The position numbers and the translations under genes are program-made. DNA of 64,000 nucleotides, taken from the NCBI GenBank assembly GCA_963811595.1, contig CAWERW010000001.1, positions 62,001 to 126,000 on the forward strand, written 5' to 3'. The stretch is from DASQFQ01 sp963811595 (GTDB taxonomy: Bacteria; Actinomycetota; Thermoleophilia; Solirubrobacterales; Solirubrobacteraceae). Below, one piece after another: positions 26,533-34,828 of this stretch (positions are counted from its first letter, which is position 1; each line of letters opens with the position of its first letter). The notes under the pieces were generated by a model. It was given only the letters and a program-made list of their open reading frames with translations, had not been told where the DNA came from and searched no databases.

Positions 26533-27831
26533 CTAGATGAACGTCTCCCACAGCAGGAAGCCGTTCAGTCCGATGATCAGCGCGGCCACGATCGACGCGA
26601 TGACCGTCGTGTGCGTGCGGTTCACGAGCTTGCCCATCAGGTCCGCGCGCCGCGTCAGCAGGATCATCGGCACGAGCGCGAACGGGATGCCGAAGCTCAG
26701 CACGACCTGCGAGATCACGAGCGTCGAGGTCGCGTCGAGCCCGAGCGCGAGCACGACCAGCGCCGGCGCCATCGTGATCGCGCGGCGCAGGAACAGCTTG
26801 ATCCGGAAGTTGATGAAGCCCTGCATCACGACCTGGCCGGCGTAGGTGCCCACGCTCGAGCTCGAGAGCCCCGACGCGAGCAGGGCGACCGCGAACGCGA
26901 GCGCCGCGCCGCCGCCGAGCAGCGACTCGAAGCCGGCGTGGGCGCCCTCGATCGTGTCCACCCCCGTGCGCCCGGAGTCGTGGAAGAGCTCCGCCGCGAC
27001 CACGAGCATCGTCAGGTTGATCACGCCCGCGAGGCCCATGGCGATCATCACGTCGACGCGCTGGAAGCGCATCAGCTCGCGCCGCTCGCCGTCGTTCTCG
27101 GCCTTGACGCGGCTCTGGGTCAGCGCCGAGTGCAGGTAGACGACGTGCGGCATCACGGTCGCGCCGAGGATCCCGACCGCGATCAGGATCGAGTCCGTGC
27201 CCTGGAAGTTCGGGACGACGCCGCCCAGGAACTCGCCGCCGTCGACGCCGACCTGGGAGAGGTCGTAGGCGAAGCCGAGCAGGACGATCCCCAGCAGGGC
27301 GGCGATCGCGAGCTCGAAGCGCCGGTAGCCGCGCGTCTGCAGCGCCAGGATCCCGAACGCGACCGCCGCGGTCATGAGGCCGGCGGTGAAGGGCGGGACG
27401 CCGAACAGCAGGTTGAGCGCGATCGCGGCGCCCACGAACTCGGCGAGGTCGGTGGCGATCGCGATGATCTCGGCCTGCACCCACAGCCCCCAGGTGACGG
27501 GGCGCGGGAACGCGTCGCGGCACAGCTCCGGCAGGCTGCGGCCGGTCGCGACGCCGACCTTGGCCGACAGGTACTGCACCAGCATCGCCATCAGGTTCGC
27601 GGCGATGATCACCCAGACGAGCAGGTAGCCGTACTTCGAGCCGCCCGCGATATTGGTGGCGAAGTTGCCCGGGTCGATGTAGGCGACGGCCGCCACGAAC
27701 GCCGGGCCGAGCAGCGCGAGCCGCCCGCGGATCGGACCCTTGGCGCGGAGGCGCCGCAGCTCGCTGACGTGCTTCGGCGGCGCGACGGGCGGCGACGGGG
27801 GCGCGACGGAGGGGGCGATGGTTGCGGCCAC
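26533..27831 (-). CDS. Nramp family divalent metal transporter (MntH-like)
   Basis: A 432-residue, 11-helix H+-coupled Mn2+/Fe2+ importer. Helix 1 has the metal-binding DPGN in YIDPGNFATN and helix 6 the MPH motif in GATVMPHVVYLHS. The start is taken as GTG 27829-27831, just 7 bases after CATAAT, a near-perfect -10 box; an upstream in-frame GTG would translate through the dyad described next and is unlikely. It directly follows the zinc operon but probably has its own metal-regulated promoter. Confidence 0.92.
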   Translation of the reverse strand: MAATIAPSVAPPSPPVAPPKHVSELRRLRAKGPIRGRLALLGPAFVAAVAYIDPGNFATNIAGGSKYGYLLVWVIIAANLMAMLVQYLSAKVGVATGRSLPELCRDAFPRPVTWGLWVQAEIIAIATDLAEFVGAAIALNLLFGVPPFTAGLMTAAVAFGILALQTRGYRRFELAIAALLGIVLLGFAYDLSQVGVDGGEFLGGVVPNFQGTDSILIAVGILGATVMPHVVYLHSALTQSRVKAENDGERRELMRFQRVDVMIAMGLAGVINLTMLVVAAELFHDSGRTGVDTIEGAHAGFESLLGGGAALAFAVALLASGLSSSSVGTYAGQVVMQGFINFRIKLFLRRAITMAPALVVLALGLDATSTLVISQVVLSFGIPFALVPMILLTRRADLMGKLVNRTHTTVIASIVAALIIGLNGFLLWETFI

Positions 27832-27843
27832 AACAGGGATTAT

Positions 27844-27876
27844 GGCATGGCTAAATCTTAAGTTGCTAGCCGTGCC
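27844..27876. promoter_or_regulatory. Dyad operator candidate upstream of the Nramp gene
   Basis: GGCATGGCTA (27844-27853) and TAGCCGTGCC (27867-27876) are inverted repeats with one mismatch, separated by 13 bp centred on CTTAAG. One arm abuts the CATAAT -10 box of the Nramp gene and the dyad overlaps the last codons of znuB2. The position fits an operator for a metal-sensing repressor of the DtxR/MntR or Fur type, but the sequence does not match a consensus that I know. It could also act as a hairpin ending znu transcription. Confidence 0.5.
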
Positions 27877-28637
27877 AAAATTGGCGCCGCAACCGCACAC
27901 AAGGCGACGCTCGCGCCCGCGGCGAGCTCCGCGTAATAGGACAGCGCCAGCCCTCCGGCCCCCGCGGCGGCCGCCAGCGCGGCGGCGAGCACGAGCGCGG
28001 GCCCGAGCCGCCGCGTGACCCGCAGCGCCGCGGCGGCCGGCGCGATCACGAGCGCGACGAGCAGCAGGCTCCCCAGCCCCGGCGCGGCCGCCACCGTGGC
28101 GACGCCGAGCAGCACGAGCAGCGCGGTCTCCCAGCGCGCCGGGCGCGCGCCCAGCGACGGCGCGGCGTCGCGGTCGAAGGCGGCGAGCGCGAGTGGCCGG
28201 TGCGCGGCCGCGAGCGCCGCGGCCACGGCGAGCGCGAGCGCCGCCGCCGCGAGCAGGTCGGCGCCCGAGATGCCCAGGAGGTCGCCGAACAGCAGCTCCT
28301 CGAGCCGCGGCGGCGCCTCGGGCGCGAGCGCCAGCAGCGCGCCGGCGCCGAACAGCGTCGAGACCGCGACGGCGACGCCGAGGTCGGAGCCGATCCGCTC
28401 GTCGCGCGACGCGAGCGCGATCGCCCCGGCGGCGAGCAGCGCGCCGCCGGCCGCGCCGACCACCAGCGGCGCGCCGGCGAGCGCGGCCAGGACCAGCCCC
28501 GGCAGGAGCCCGTGGCTCATCGACTCGGCGGCGTAGGCCTGGCGGTGCAGCAGCACCCAGACGCCGAGCGGGCCGAGGGCGAGCGCGAGGACCAGCACCT
28601 CGACGAGCGCGCGGCGGGTGATCGGGTCGGCGAGCAT
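27858..28637 (-). CDS. ZnuB-type zinc ABC transporter permease (second permease of the operon)
   Basis: A 259-residue ABC-3 family membrane permease with about eight helices. The conserved loop HRQAYAAESMSHGLLPGLVL is the metal-transport permease signature; VLVALVIAPAAAALR-like segment LLLVALVIAPAAAALRVTRR follows near the C-terminus. It starts at ATG 28635-28637, overlapping the znuC stop by one base (TGATG). A second permease gene lies on the other side of znuC, so the importer may be a heterodimer. Confidence 0.9.
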   Translation of the reverse strand: MLADPITRRALVEVLVLALALGPLGVWVLLHRQAYAAESMSHGLLPGLVLAALAGAPLVVGAAGGALLAAGAIALASRDERIGSDLGVAVAVSTLFGAGALLALAPEAPPRLEELLFGDLLGISGADLLAAAALALAVAAALAAAHRPLALAAFDRDAAPSLGARPARWETALLVLLGVATVAAAPGLGSLLLVALVIAPAAAALRVTRRLGPALVLAAALAAAAGAGGLALSYYAELAAGASVALCAVAAPILARLAT

Positions 28638-29362
28638 CAGTGCGTGTGGTGGTCGACGCTGATCGCGGTCGAGCCGTCGTCGAGCACGACGAGCTCGGCG
28701 CCGTAGGTCGCCCGCAGGATCTCCGGGCTCAGGCACGCGGGCGGGCCGAACGCGATCTGGCGGCCGTGCAGGCACAGCACGCGCTGCCACGCGCGCGCCT
28801 GGCGCACGTCGTGGGTGGCGACGAGCAGGGCCCTGCCCTCGCTGCGCAGCTCCTCGAACAGCGCCTCGATCGCCGCGGCGCTCGGCGCGTCGACGCCCGA
28901 CAGCGGCTCGTCGAGCAGCAGCACGGGCGCGTCCTGCACGAGCGCGCGGGCGATCAGCACGCGCTGGCGCTGGCCGCCCGAGAGCGCGCCGAAGCGCTCG
29001 CCGGCAACGCCCTCGAGCCCGACCCGCGCCAGCGCCTCGCGGCCGGGGCCGCGGTCGATGCGGCGGTAGAAGGCCGTGCGCGAGTACGCGCCCATCAGCG
29101 CGACGTCGAGCGCCGAGACCGGGAAGTCGAGCCGCGCGCGCTCGGTCTGGGGCACGTAGGCGGGGCGGCCGGCGAGCTCGACTTCGCCGCGGCGCTGGGG
29201 CAGCTCGCCCAGCAATGCGCGGAACAGCGTGCTCTTCCCGCCGCCGTTGGGGCCGAGCACCGCGACGACCTCGCCGGGCTCGACGGCGAACGTGACGCCG
29301 CTGATGGCGTCGGTCCCGGGCCGGTAGCCGCCTGCGAGCTCCTCGGTGCGGACCAGCGTCAT
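28637..29362 (-). CDS. znuC: ZnuC-type zinc ABC transporter ATPase
   Basis: A 241-residue nucleotide-binding subunit energising metal import. Walker A is GPNGGGKST, the ABC signature LSGGQRQRV, Walker B VLLLDEPLSG with the catalytic Glu, and the switch His is in VATHDVRQ. The C-terminal SVDHHTH is His-rich and may bind metal. ATG 29360-29362 overlaps the znuB1 stop (ATGA). It lies between two permease genes. Confidence 0.92.
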   Translation of the reverse strand: MTLVRTEELAGGYRPGTDAISGVTFAVEPGEVVAVLGPNGGGKSTLFRALLGELPQRRGEVELAGRPAYVPQTERARLDFPVSALDVALMGAYSRTAFYRRIDRGPGREALARVGLEGVAGERFGALSGGQRQRVLIARALVQDAPVLLLDEPLSGVDAPSAAAIEALFEELRSEGRALLVATHDVRQARAWQRVLCLHGRQIAFGPPACLSPEILRATYGAELVVLDDGSTAISVDHHTH

Positions 29363-30138
29363 CGGCTCACCAGCGCCACGAGCGCGAACACCGCGCCGCC
29401 GATCACCGCCATCGCCGGGCCGGGCGAGACGTTGACGGAGTCGGCCAGCCACAGCGCCGCCACACCCTCGGCCGCCGCGAGCGCGCCGGTCCCGAGCTGG
29501 AGCGCGCGCAGGTCGCGCGCGACCAGGCGCACGGTCGCGGCCGGCACGACGAGCACGACGGAGACGAGCAGCGCGCCGACCGCGGCCAGCGCCACGATCA
29601 CCGCCGCCGCGACGGCGGCGAGCAGGATCCGCTCCGGCCACGCCACCGCGACGCCGAGCGCGCGCACCCCGTCAGGGTCGAACGCGCGAGCGAGCCAGGC
29701 GCGGCGCAGCGCGAAGTGGGCCGCCAGCGCCGCCGCCGCGGCGAGCGCGGTCAGCGCCAGGTCGCGGTCGCTGAGGCCGATCAGGGTGCCGAACAGCAGC
29801 CGGTCGACGCCCGCGCCCGACTCGTAGACGTCCGACGCCAGCAGCGCGCCCAGCGCGAGCGCGCCGACGAGCAGGATGCCGGTGGCGGCGTCCTCGTCCC
29901 CGTCGCGCGCGAGCCGCTCGCGCGCGCCGGCGAAGCCGAGCGCCGAGGCCAGCGCCGCGAGCTGGGGCGCGATCCCCCACGGGCCGGCGACGACGAGCCC
30001 GGGGAACGCGGCGGTGCCGACCGAGTGGGTGAAGAACGCGAGCCGCCGCAGCACGATCCAGGCGCCGAGCACGCCCGCGAGCACCGCGAGCAGCGCGATC
30101 TCGATCAGCGCGCGCTGCATGTAGGGCGCGAGGCTCAT
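29359..30138 (-). CDS. znuB: ZnuB-type zinc ABC transporter permease (first permease of the operon)
   Basis: A 259-residue ABC-3 family permease. The signature loop is RRLAFFTHSVGTAAFPGLVV, and VSVVLVVPAATVRLVARDLR marks the coupling region near the C-terminus. It differs substantially from the second permease, so the two are not a recent duplication. ATG 30136-30138 overlaps the znuA stop (ATGA) and its stop overlaps the znuC start, all consistent with one polycistronic mRNA controlled from upstream of znuA. Confidence 0.9.
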   Translation of the reverse strand: MSLAPYMQRALIEIALLAVLAGVLGAWIVLRRLAFFTHSVGTAAFPGLVVAGPWGIAPQLAALASALGFAGARERLARDGDEDAATGILLVGALALGALLASDVYESGAGVDRLLFGTLIGLSDRDLALTALAAAAALAAHFALRRAWLARAFDPDGVRALGVAVAWPERILLAAVAAAVIVALAAVGALLVSVVLVVPAATVRLVARDLRALQLGTGALAAAEGVAALWLADSVNVSPGPAMAVIGGAVFALVALVSR

Positions 30139-30998
30139 GGGCAGCGCCCGCCCAGCGCCTCGGCGATCGTGCGGGTGTTGAACTCGATCGATTCCAGGTA
30201 GGTCGCGCCCGGCGATCCCTTCGGGCCGAGCGAGTCGGCGTAGAGCGCGGGCGCGACGCGGGCGCCGGCCTCGCGCGCGATCGCCTGCTCGACGTCGGAG
30301 CGCACCGAGCTCTCGGCGAAGATCGCCGGCACGCGCTCGCGCTCGATCGTTCGCACGAGCTCGGCCGTCTCCCCGGCCGAGGCCTGCCCGCGCGTGGAGC
30401 GCGACGGGATCACGGTGGCGATCACCTCGAGCCCGTAGCGGGCCGCGTAGGCGCCGAGCGCGTCGTGGGTGGTGACGAGCTTGCGCCGCGCCTCGGGGAT
30501 GGTCTGGATGCACCGCATCGTCTCGCGGTCGAGGGCCACCAGCCGGTCGCGGTAGCGCCGCGCGTTGGCCTCGTACGTCGCCCGGCCGTCGGGGTCGACC
30601 TCGATCAGGCCGTCCTTGAGCTTCTCCACCGCCTCGATCGCCGCCTGCGGGTCCTGCCACCAGTGCGGCTCCTCGCGCGTGTTCTCCCCCAGCGTCACCA
30701 CGCGGGCGTCCGAGCCGGCGCTGGCCTGCGCCTCCTCGAGCCACTCGTCGGGCTCGCCGCCCGAGCGCAGCACGAGCTTGGCGCCCGCGAGCCGCTTGAC
30801 ATCGCGGGCGCGCGGCTCGTAGCCGTGCGGATCGGCGTTGGGCGTGAGGATCCCGGCGACCGCGATCCGGTCGCCGGCCACGTTGCGCGCGAGGTCCGCG
30901 ACCTGGGTCGTGGTCGCCACCACGCCGCCGCTGTCGTCGTCGCCGGCGCAGCCGGCCAGCAGCAGGACGGCGATCAGGAGGGGGAGCACTCGGGTCAT
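30135..30998 (-). CDS. znuA: ZnuA-type zinc-binding lipoprotein
   Basis: A 287-residue substrate-binding protein of the cluster A-I metal family. MTRVLPLLIAVLLLAGCAGD is a lipoprotein signal with lipobox LLAGC. The metal-ligand His residues are in ADPHGYEP, PHWWQDP and TTHDALGAY, with an acidic ligand likely in YADSLG. The His-rich loop found in many zinc-specific members is absent. The start at ATG 30996-30998 is preferred because it begins the signal peptide; a longer reading would include the operator. A TAAGGT box lies at 31009-31014. Confidence 0.93.
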   Translation of the reverse strand: MTRVLPLLIAVLLLAGCAGDDDSGGVVATTTQVADLARNVAGDRIAVAGILTPNADPHGYEPRARDVKRLAGAKLVLRSGGEPDEWLEEAQASAGSDARVVTLGENTREEPHWWQDPQAAIEAVEKLKDGLIEVDPDGRATYEANARRYRDRLVALDRETMRCIQTIPEARRKLVTTHDALGAYAARYGLEVIATVIPSRSTRGQASAGETAELVRTIERERVPAIFAESSVRSDVEQAIAREAGARVAPALYADSLGPKGSPGATYLESIEFNTRTIAEALGGRCP

Positions 30999-31015
30999 CG
31001 CGGCGCTCACCTTAC

Positions 31016-31036
31016 TGAAACTGATTCTCGTTTTCA
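31016..31036. promoter_or_regulatory. Zur/Fur-type operator between znuA and zur
   Basis: A 21-bp AT-rich imperfect dyad, TGAAACT at its left and GTTTTCA at its right, in otherwise GC-rich DNA. It sits between the -10-like TAAGGT of znuA (31009-31014, - strand) and TACCCT of the Fur-family gene (31044-31049, + strand), so one bound repressor could block both. The sequence is similar in style to actinobacterial Zur boxes. Autoregulated zinc control is inferred. Confidence 0.65.
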
Positions 31037-31057
31037 TGCGCGCTACCCTGTGGGCCG

Positions 31058-31501
31058 ATGGCCCGGACCGAATGGCAGGCCCATGCCCACCGCGAGCTGA
31101 CCCGCTCGGGGCACCGCGCGGGCGGTGCGCGCGAGGAGGTCCTGACGCTGCTCGCCGGCCAGGAGTGCTGCCTGAGCGCGCAGGCGATCCACGACCGGCT
31201 GCGCGACACGGACCGCGGCGTCGGGCTCGCGAGCGTCTACCGCGCGGTCGACGTGCTCGCCCGCCTGGGCCTCGTGCGCCGCGTCGACGTCGACGGCACC
31301 GCCTGCTACGAGCCCGCCGACCCCAGCGGCGAGCACCACCACCACGCGATCTGCGACCGCTGCGGGCGCCTCGACGCGTTCGAGGACCCTCAGCTCGAGC
31401 AGCTCATCGACGGGCTCGCGGAGCGCCTCGGCTATGCCGTCGAAGCCCATGACGTCGTGCTTCGCGGCGCCTGCCCCGACTGCGCGCCGAGGGCCGCCTG
31501 A
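31058..31501 (+). CDS. Fur-family metalloregulator, probably Zur
   Basis: A 147-residue Fur-family repressor. The winged helix covers residues 1-80 with the recognition helix in GLASVYRAVDVLARLGLV. The metal sites include HHHHAICDRCGRLDAFED and the structural zinc pair CDRC plus CPDC at the C-terminus. Zinc responsiveness (Zur) is inferred from divergence from the znu operon and the shared operator; the fold itself does not separate Zur from Fur. ATG 31058 lies 8 bases after TACCCT, so the mRNA is probably leaderless. Confidence 0.88.
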   Translation: MARTEWQAHAHRELTRSGHRAGGAREEVLTLLAGQECCLSAQAIHDRLRDTDRGVGLASVYRAVDVLARLGLVRRVDVDGTACYEPADPSGEHHHHAICDRCGRLDAFEDPQLEQLIDGLAERLGYAVEAHDVVLRGACPDCAPRAA

Positions 31502-31579
31502 CGAACGTCCAGAGTGCAGGATCGCGTTCGTCCCAGGACGAAGTGGTCCTTTCCGGGCACTCCCGTGTTCTGATTGATC

Positions 31580-33256
31580 GTGCACCGCCGCCGCCTCAAC
31601 CGCAGAGAAGCGCTCGGCCTCGGCGCCGCTGCCGTGGCCGGCACCGCGCTGCGGCCCCGCTCCGCGTTCGCCGCCGGCACGTCCCTGTTCGAGCTCGCGC
31701 TGGACGAGGGCGGCGCCCACGTCGCGGGCGGCTGGCGCACCACGAAGGTGCTGCAGGCGCCGCGGCGCTTCGACCTCGTCGGCCTGCGCTGGAAGCGCGG
31801 CGGCCACCTCGACGCCCAGGTGCGGGCGCGCCGCCGCGGCGGCTCGTGGTCGCCCTGGCTGCCGCTCCACACCGCCGCCGACCACGCGCCTGACGGCGCC
31901 CGCGCCCCGACCGGCACCGAGCCCGCCTACACCGGCGCGGCCGACGTCTTCCAGCTGCGGCTGCGCGGCTCCGCCGGCGCCGTCCGGGCGCGCTTCGTCC
32001 GCGCCCAGCCGACCGCGCGCGCGGCGCGCCACGTCACCGGCCGCCTGCGGCGCCGCTCGCGCAGCAAGCGCGTGCGGGCGCGCGCCTCCCAGTCCGCCCA
32101 GCCCGCGATCATCTCGCGCACCGAGTGGGGCGGCGACTCCGTCCCGCCGCGCTCGGCGCCCGAGTACGGCGAGGTGCAGGCCGCGTTCGTCCACCACACG
32201 GTGAGCACGAACGACTACGGACCCGACGAGTCGGCCGGGATCGTGCTGGGGATCGCGCGCTACCACCGCGACTCCAACGGCTGGAACGACATCGGCTACA
32301 ACTTCCTCGTCGACCAGTACGGCCAGGTGTTCGAGGGCCGCGCGGGCGGGATCGACCAGGCCGTGGTCGGCGCCCAGGCGCAGGGCTACAACTCCGTCTC
32401 GACGGGTGTAGCGACGATCGGGACGTTCAGCTCCGTCCTCCTCCCGGAGCCGGGGATGGACGCGCTGGCGCGCCTGATCGGCTGGAAGCTCTCGCTCCAC
32501 GGCGTCCCGACCGAGGGCCAGGTCGTGGTCACCTCGCGCGGCGGCTCGGCCAACCGCTATCCGAGCGGCACGCCGGTCACGCTCGAGCGCATCTGCGGCC
32601 ACCGCGACGGCGACTCGACCTCGTGCCCCGGCGAGTCGCTCTACGCCCAGCTCCCCGACCTGCGCTCGCGCGCCACGCGCTACGCCGGGCCGCTCGCGGG
32701 CATCACGGTGCGTGCCGCGAGCCGCCGCATCCGCACGCGGCCCGTCCAGCTCTCGGGCTCCCTGCGCTTCCCGGACGGCTCCTCGCCCGCGGGCGCGCCG
32801 CTCCAGATCCAGTTCGCGGTGCCCGGCGCGGCGTTCGGCCACATCGCCGACACCGTCTGCGGCGCCGACGGCACGTGGCGCGCGGACGTCCCGCTCGCCC
32901 AGAGCGGCTCGATCCGCGCGGCGTTCCTCGGCGACGGCGCCCGCCCGCCCCTGGCGTCCTCCCCCATCACGATCCGCGTCCTCCCGCTGCTGCGCATGGC
33001 GCTCTCGTCGCGCCGGCTGCGCCGCGGCCGCAACGTCGCGGTCTCCGGCACCGTGTCGCCCAGGCCGGCGTCCGGCCGCGTCGAGGTCCGCATCGAGCGC
33101 CGCGTCGGCCGCCGCTGGCGGCGCGTGCAGCGCAAGCGCATCAACGTCCGCCGCGGCCGTTACCTCACGAAGATCCGCATGCGCTCGTCCGGGCTCTACC
33201 GCGTGTCGGTGCTGACGCCGGGCGCGACCTCGCGCCGGCTCCTGCGCGTCCGCTAG
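31580..33256 (+). CDS. Tat-exported N-acetylmuramoyl-L-alanine amidase (PGRP/amidase-2 domain)
   Basis: A ~558-residue cell-wall hydrolase. The N-terminus MHRRRLNRREALGLGAAAVA is a twin-arginine-type signal. A beta-rich domain covers residues 30-150, and the amidase domain follows with zinc ligands in AAFVHHTVS and the CGHRDGDSTSCPG end motif; HRDSNGWNDIGYNFLVDQYG is the intervening catalytic strand. The C-terminal 200 residues form two Ig-like/bacterial repeat domains rich in Arg. It probably cuts the amide between muramic acid and L-Ala in peptidoglycan. GTG 31580 is chosen; TTG 31574 is in frame. Overlaps the convergent DUF3052 gene by 4 bp. Confidence 0.9.
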   Translation: MHRRRLNRREALGLGAAAVAGTALRPRSAFAAGTSLFELALDEGGAHVAGGWRTTKVLQAPRRFDLVGLRWKRGGHLDAQVRARRRGGSWSPWLPLHTAADHAPDGARAPTGTEPAYTGAADVFQLRLRGSAGAVRARFVRAQPTARAARHVTGRLRRRSRSKRVRARASQSAQPAIISRTEWGGDSVPPRSAPEYGEVQAAFVHHTVSTNDYGPDESAGIVLGIARYHRDSNGWNDIGYNFLVDQYGQVFEGRAGGIDQAVVGAQAQGYNSVSTGVATIGTFSSVLLPEPGMDALARLIGWKLSLHGVPTEGQVVVTSRGGSANRYPSGTPVTLERICGHRDGDSTSCPGESLYAQLPDLRSRATRYAGPLAGITVRAASRRIRTRPVQLSGSLRFPDGSSPAGAPLQIQFAVPGAAFGHIADTVCGADGTWRADVPLAQSGSIRAAFLGDGARPPLASSPITIRVLPLLRMALSSRRLRRGRNVAVSGTVSPRPASGRVEVRIERRVGRRWRRVQRKRINVRRGRYLTKIRMRSSGLYRVSVLTPGATSRRLLRVR

Positions 33257-33642
33257 CGGTCGCGCAACCTGATCACGAGCCGCAGGCCCGACCAGGTCGC
33301 GTCGATCGCGCAGACCTTGTTGTCGACGAGCGTGTTCGCCAGCGCGAGCTCGCGCACGACGTCCTCGGTGAGGTCGGTCTCGACCTTGGACGCGCGCTTC
33401 GGCCACGCGATCCACAGCCCGGCCGCGGGCTGCATGCGCTCGCGCAGCGCCGGCAGCTCACGCGCCAGCTCGTCCCGGCGGGTGAAGAACGCGAGGATCA
33501 CGTCCGCCTCCCCGCTCGCAGGCGTCACCCCGTCGGGGAGATCCTCCAGCGCGAAGCCGTCGGGCTCACCGGACAGCAGCAGCCGGTGCCCGGGCTTGAT
33601 GCCGAGCTTGCGGACCAGCTCGTGTCCCGAGTAGCCGGCCAC
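33253..33642 (-). CDS. DUF3052 family protein
   Basis: A 129-residue cytoplasmic protein of the actinobacterial DUF3052 family. The signature MAGYSGHELVRKLGIKPGHR at the start and GLWIAWPKRASKVETDLTED, then IDATWSGLRLVIR at the end, are all present. Function is not established. GTG start at 33640-33642. A TAGCCT box ends 8 bases upstream and shares its TA with a TACGCG sequence facing the peptidase gene, so the two divergent genes may use one promoter core. Confidence 0.9.
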   Translation of the reverse strand: MAGYSGHELVRKLGIKPGHRLLLSGEPDGFALEDLPDGVTPASGEADVILAFFTRRDELARELPALRERMQPAAGLWIAWPKRASKVETDLTEDVVRELALANTLVDNKVCAIDATWSGLRLVIRLRDR

Positions 33643-33662
33643 GATGCGGGAGGCTACGCGGC

Positions 33663-34739
33663 ATGCACGCCGACGTCATCGAGCTCACCTCCCGCCTCGT
33701 CGAGATCGACTCCGTCAACCCCGCGCTCGTCCCCGGCGGCGCCGGTGAGGGCGAGATCGCGCGCCTCGTGGCGTCGTGGGCGGAGGAGCAGGGCCTGGCT
33801 GCGCAGTGGCTCGAGGGGACGCCCGGGCGCCCGAGCGTCGTCGTCCGCCATCGCGAGCCGGGCCGCGGCAGGACGCTGATGCTGTGCGCCCACCTCGACA
33901 CCGTCGGGGTCGAGGGGATGACCGATCCGCACACGCCGCGCGTCGAGGGCGGTCGCCTGTACGGCCGCGGCGCCTACGACATGAAGTCCGGGCTCGCCTC
34001 GGCGCTGATCGCATGCCGGGACGCGCCCGGCGACGTCGTGGTCGCCGCCGTCGCCGACGAGGAGCACGCGAGCCTCGGCGTCCAGGAGGTGCTCGAGCAC
34101 GTGGCCGCCGACGCCGCGATCGTCACCGAGCCCACCGAGCTCGAGCTGATCGTCGCCCACAAGGGCTTCGTATGGATCGAGATCGAGGTCGAGGGCCGCG
34201 CCGCCCATGGCTCTCGCCACGAGGAGGGCGTCGACGCGATCGCCAAGGCCGGGCCGATCCTGACCGGGATCGCCGAGCTCGACGACACGCTGAAGGCCCG
34301 GACGCACCCGCGGGTCGGTCGGGGCTCCGTCCACGCCTCGCTGATCAGCGGCGGCGCCGAGATGTCGAGCTACCCCGCGCGCTGCACGATCGGCATCGAG
34401 CGCCGCACGCTGCCGGGAGAGACCGCCGCCGAGGTCGAGGCGGAGGTCCAGCACCTCCTCGAAGGCCGGGCGACCCAGCGCACCACGCTCGTCCGCGAGC
34501 CGTTCTCCATCCCCGAGGACCACGACCTCGTTTCGGCCGTGCAGGCGGTCACGGGCGCGGCCCTCGCCGGCGCTCCCTACTGGGCCGACGCCGCCTTCAT
34601 CGCCGCCGCCGGCATCCCCACCGTGATGTACGGCGCGAGCGGCGCCGGCGCCCACGCGGCCGAGGAGTGGGTCAGCATCGAGGACTCGGTCACCGTCACG
34701 CGGACCCTGGTCGCGGTCGCCCAGCGGTTGTGCTCATAA
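33663..34739 (+). CDS. M20 family metallopeptidase (ArgE/DapE-like)
   Basis: A 358-residue di-zinc amidohydrolase or peptidase of the M20 family. Metal ligands are visible as His in LCAHLDTVG, Asp in YGRGAYDMKSG, the catalytic Glu pair in VADEEHASLG, Glu in TEPTELE and His in GAGAHAAEEWV. The middle lid domain is present, with the conserved His in RAAHGSRHEEG. Closest functional types are acetylornithine deacetylase and succinyl-diaminopimelate desuccinylase, but context gives no pathway. ATG start 20 bp from the divergent DUF3052 gene. Confidence 0.9.
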   Translation: MHADVIELTSRLVEIDSVNPALVPGGAGEGEIARLVASWAEEQGLAAQWLEGTPGRPSVVVRHREPGRGRTLMLCAHLDTVGVEGMTDPHTPRVEGGRLYGRGAYDMKSGLASALIACRDAPGDVVVAAVADEEHASLGVQEVLEHVAADAAIVTEPTELELIVAHKGFVWIEIEVEGRAAHGSRHEEGVDAIAKAGPILTGIAELDDTLKARTHPRVGRGSVHASLISGGAEMSSYPARCTIGIERRTLPGETAAEVEAEVQHLLEGRATQRTTLVREPFSIPEDHDLVSAVQAVTGAALAGAPYWADAAFIAAAGIPTVMYGASGAGAHAAEEWVSIEDSVTVTRTLVAVAQRLCS

Positions 34740-34828
34740 CCCGCACGGGGTACAACCATGCGGAGGAGGCGTCGAGCCAGATTACAGAGCATCGCCACAC
34801 CGGTGAGCAATCCCACTACGCTCCGACA

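Noticed and set aside
25765..27861. A 698-codon open frame opposite the Nramp gene
   Set aside because: Its composition (His, Asp, Arg repeats) is that of antisense translation of a membrane protein gene.
27832..27900. An earlier in-frame GTG start for the Nramp gene
   Set aside because: It would translate the CATAAT box and the dyad operator; Nramp proteins need no such N-terminus.
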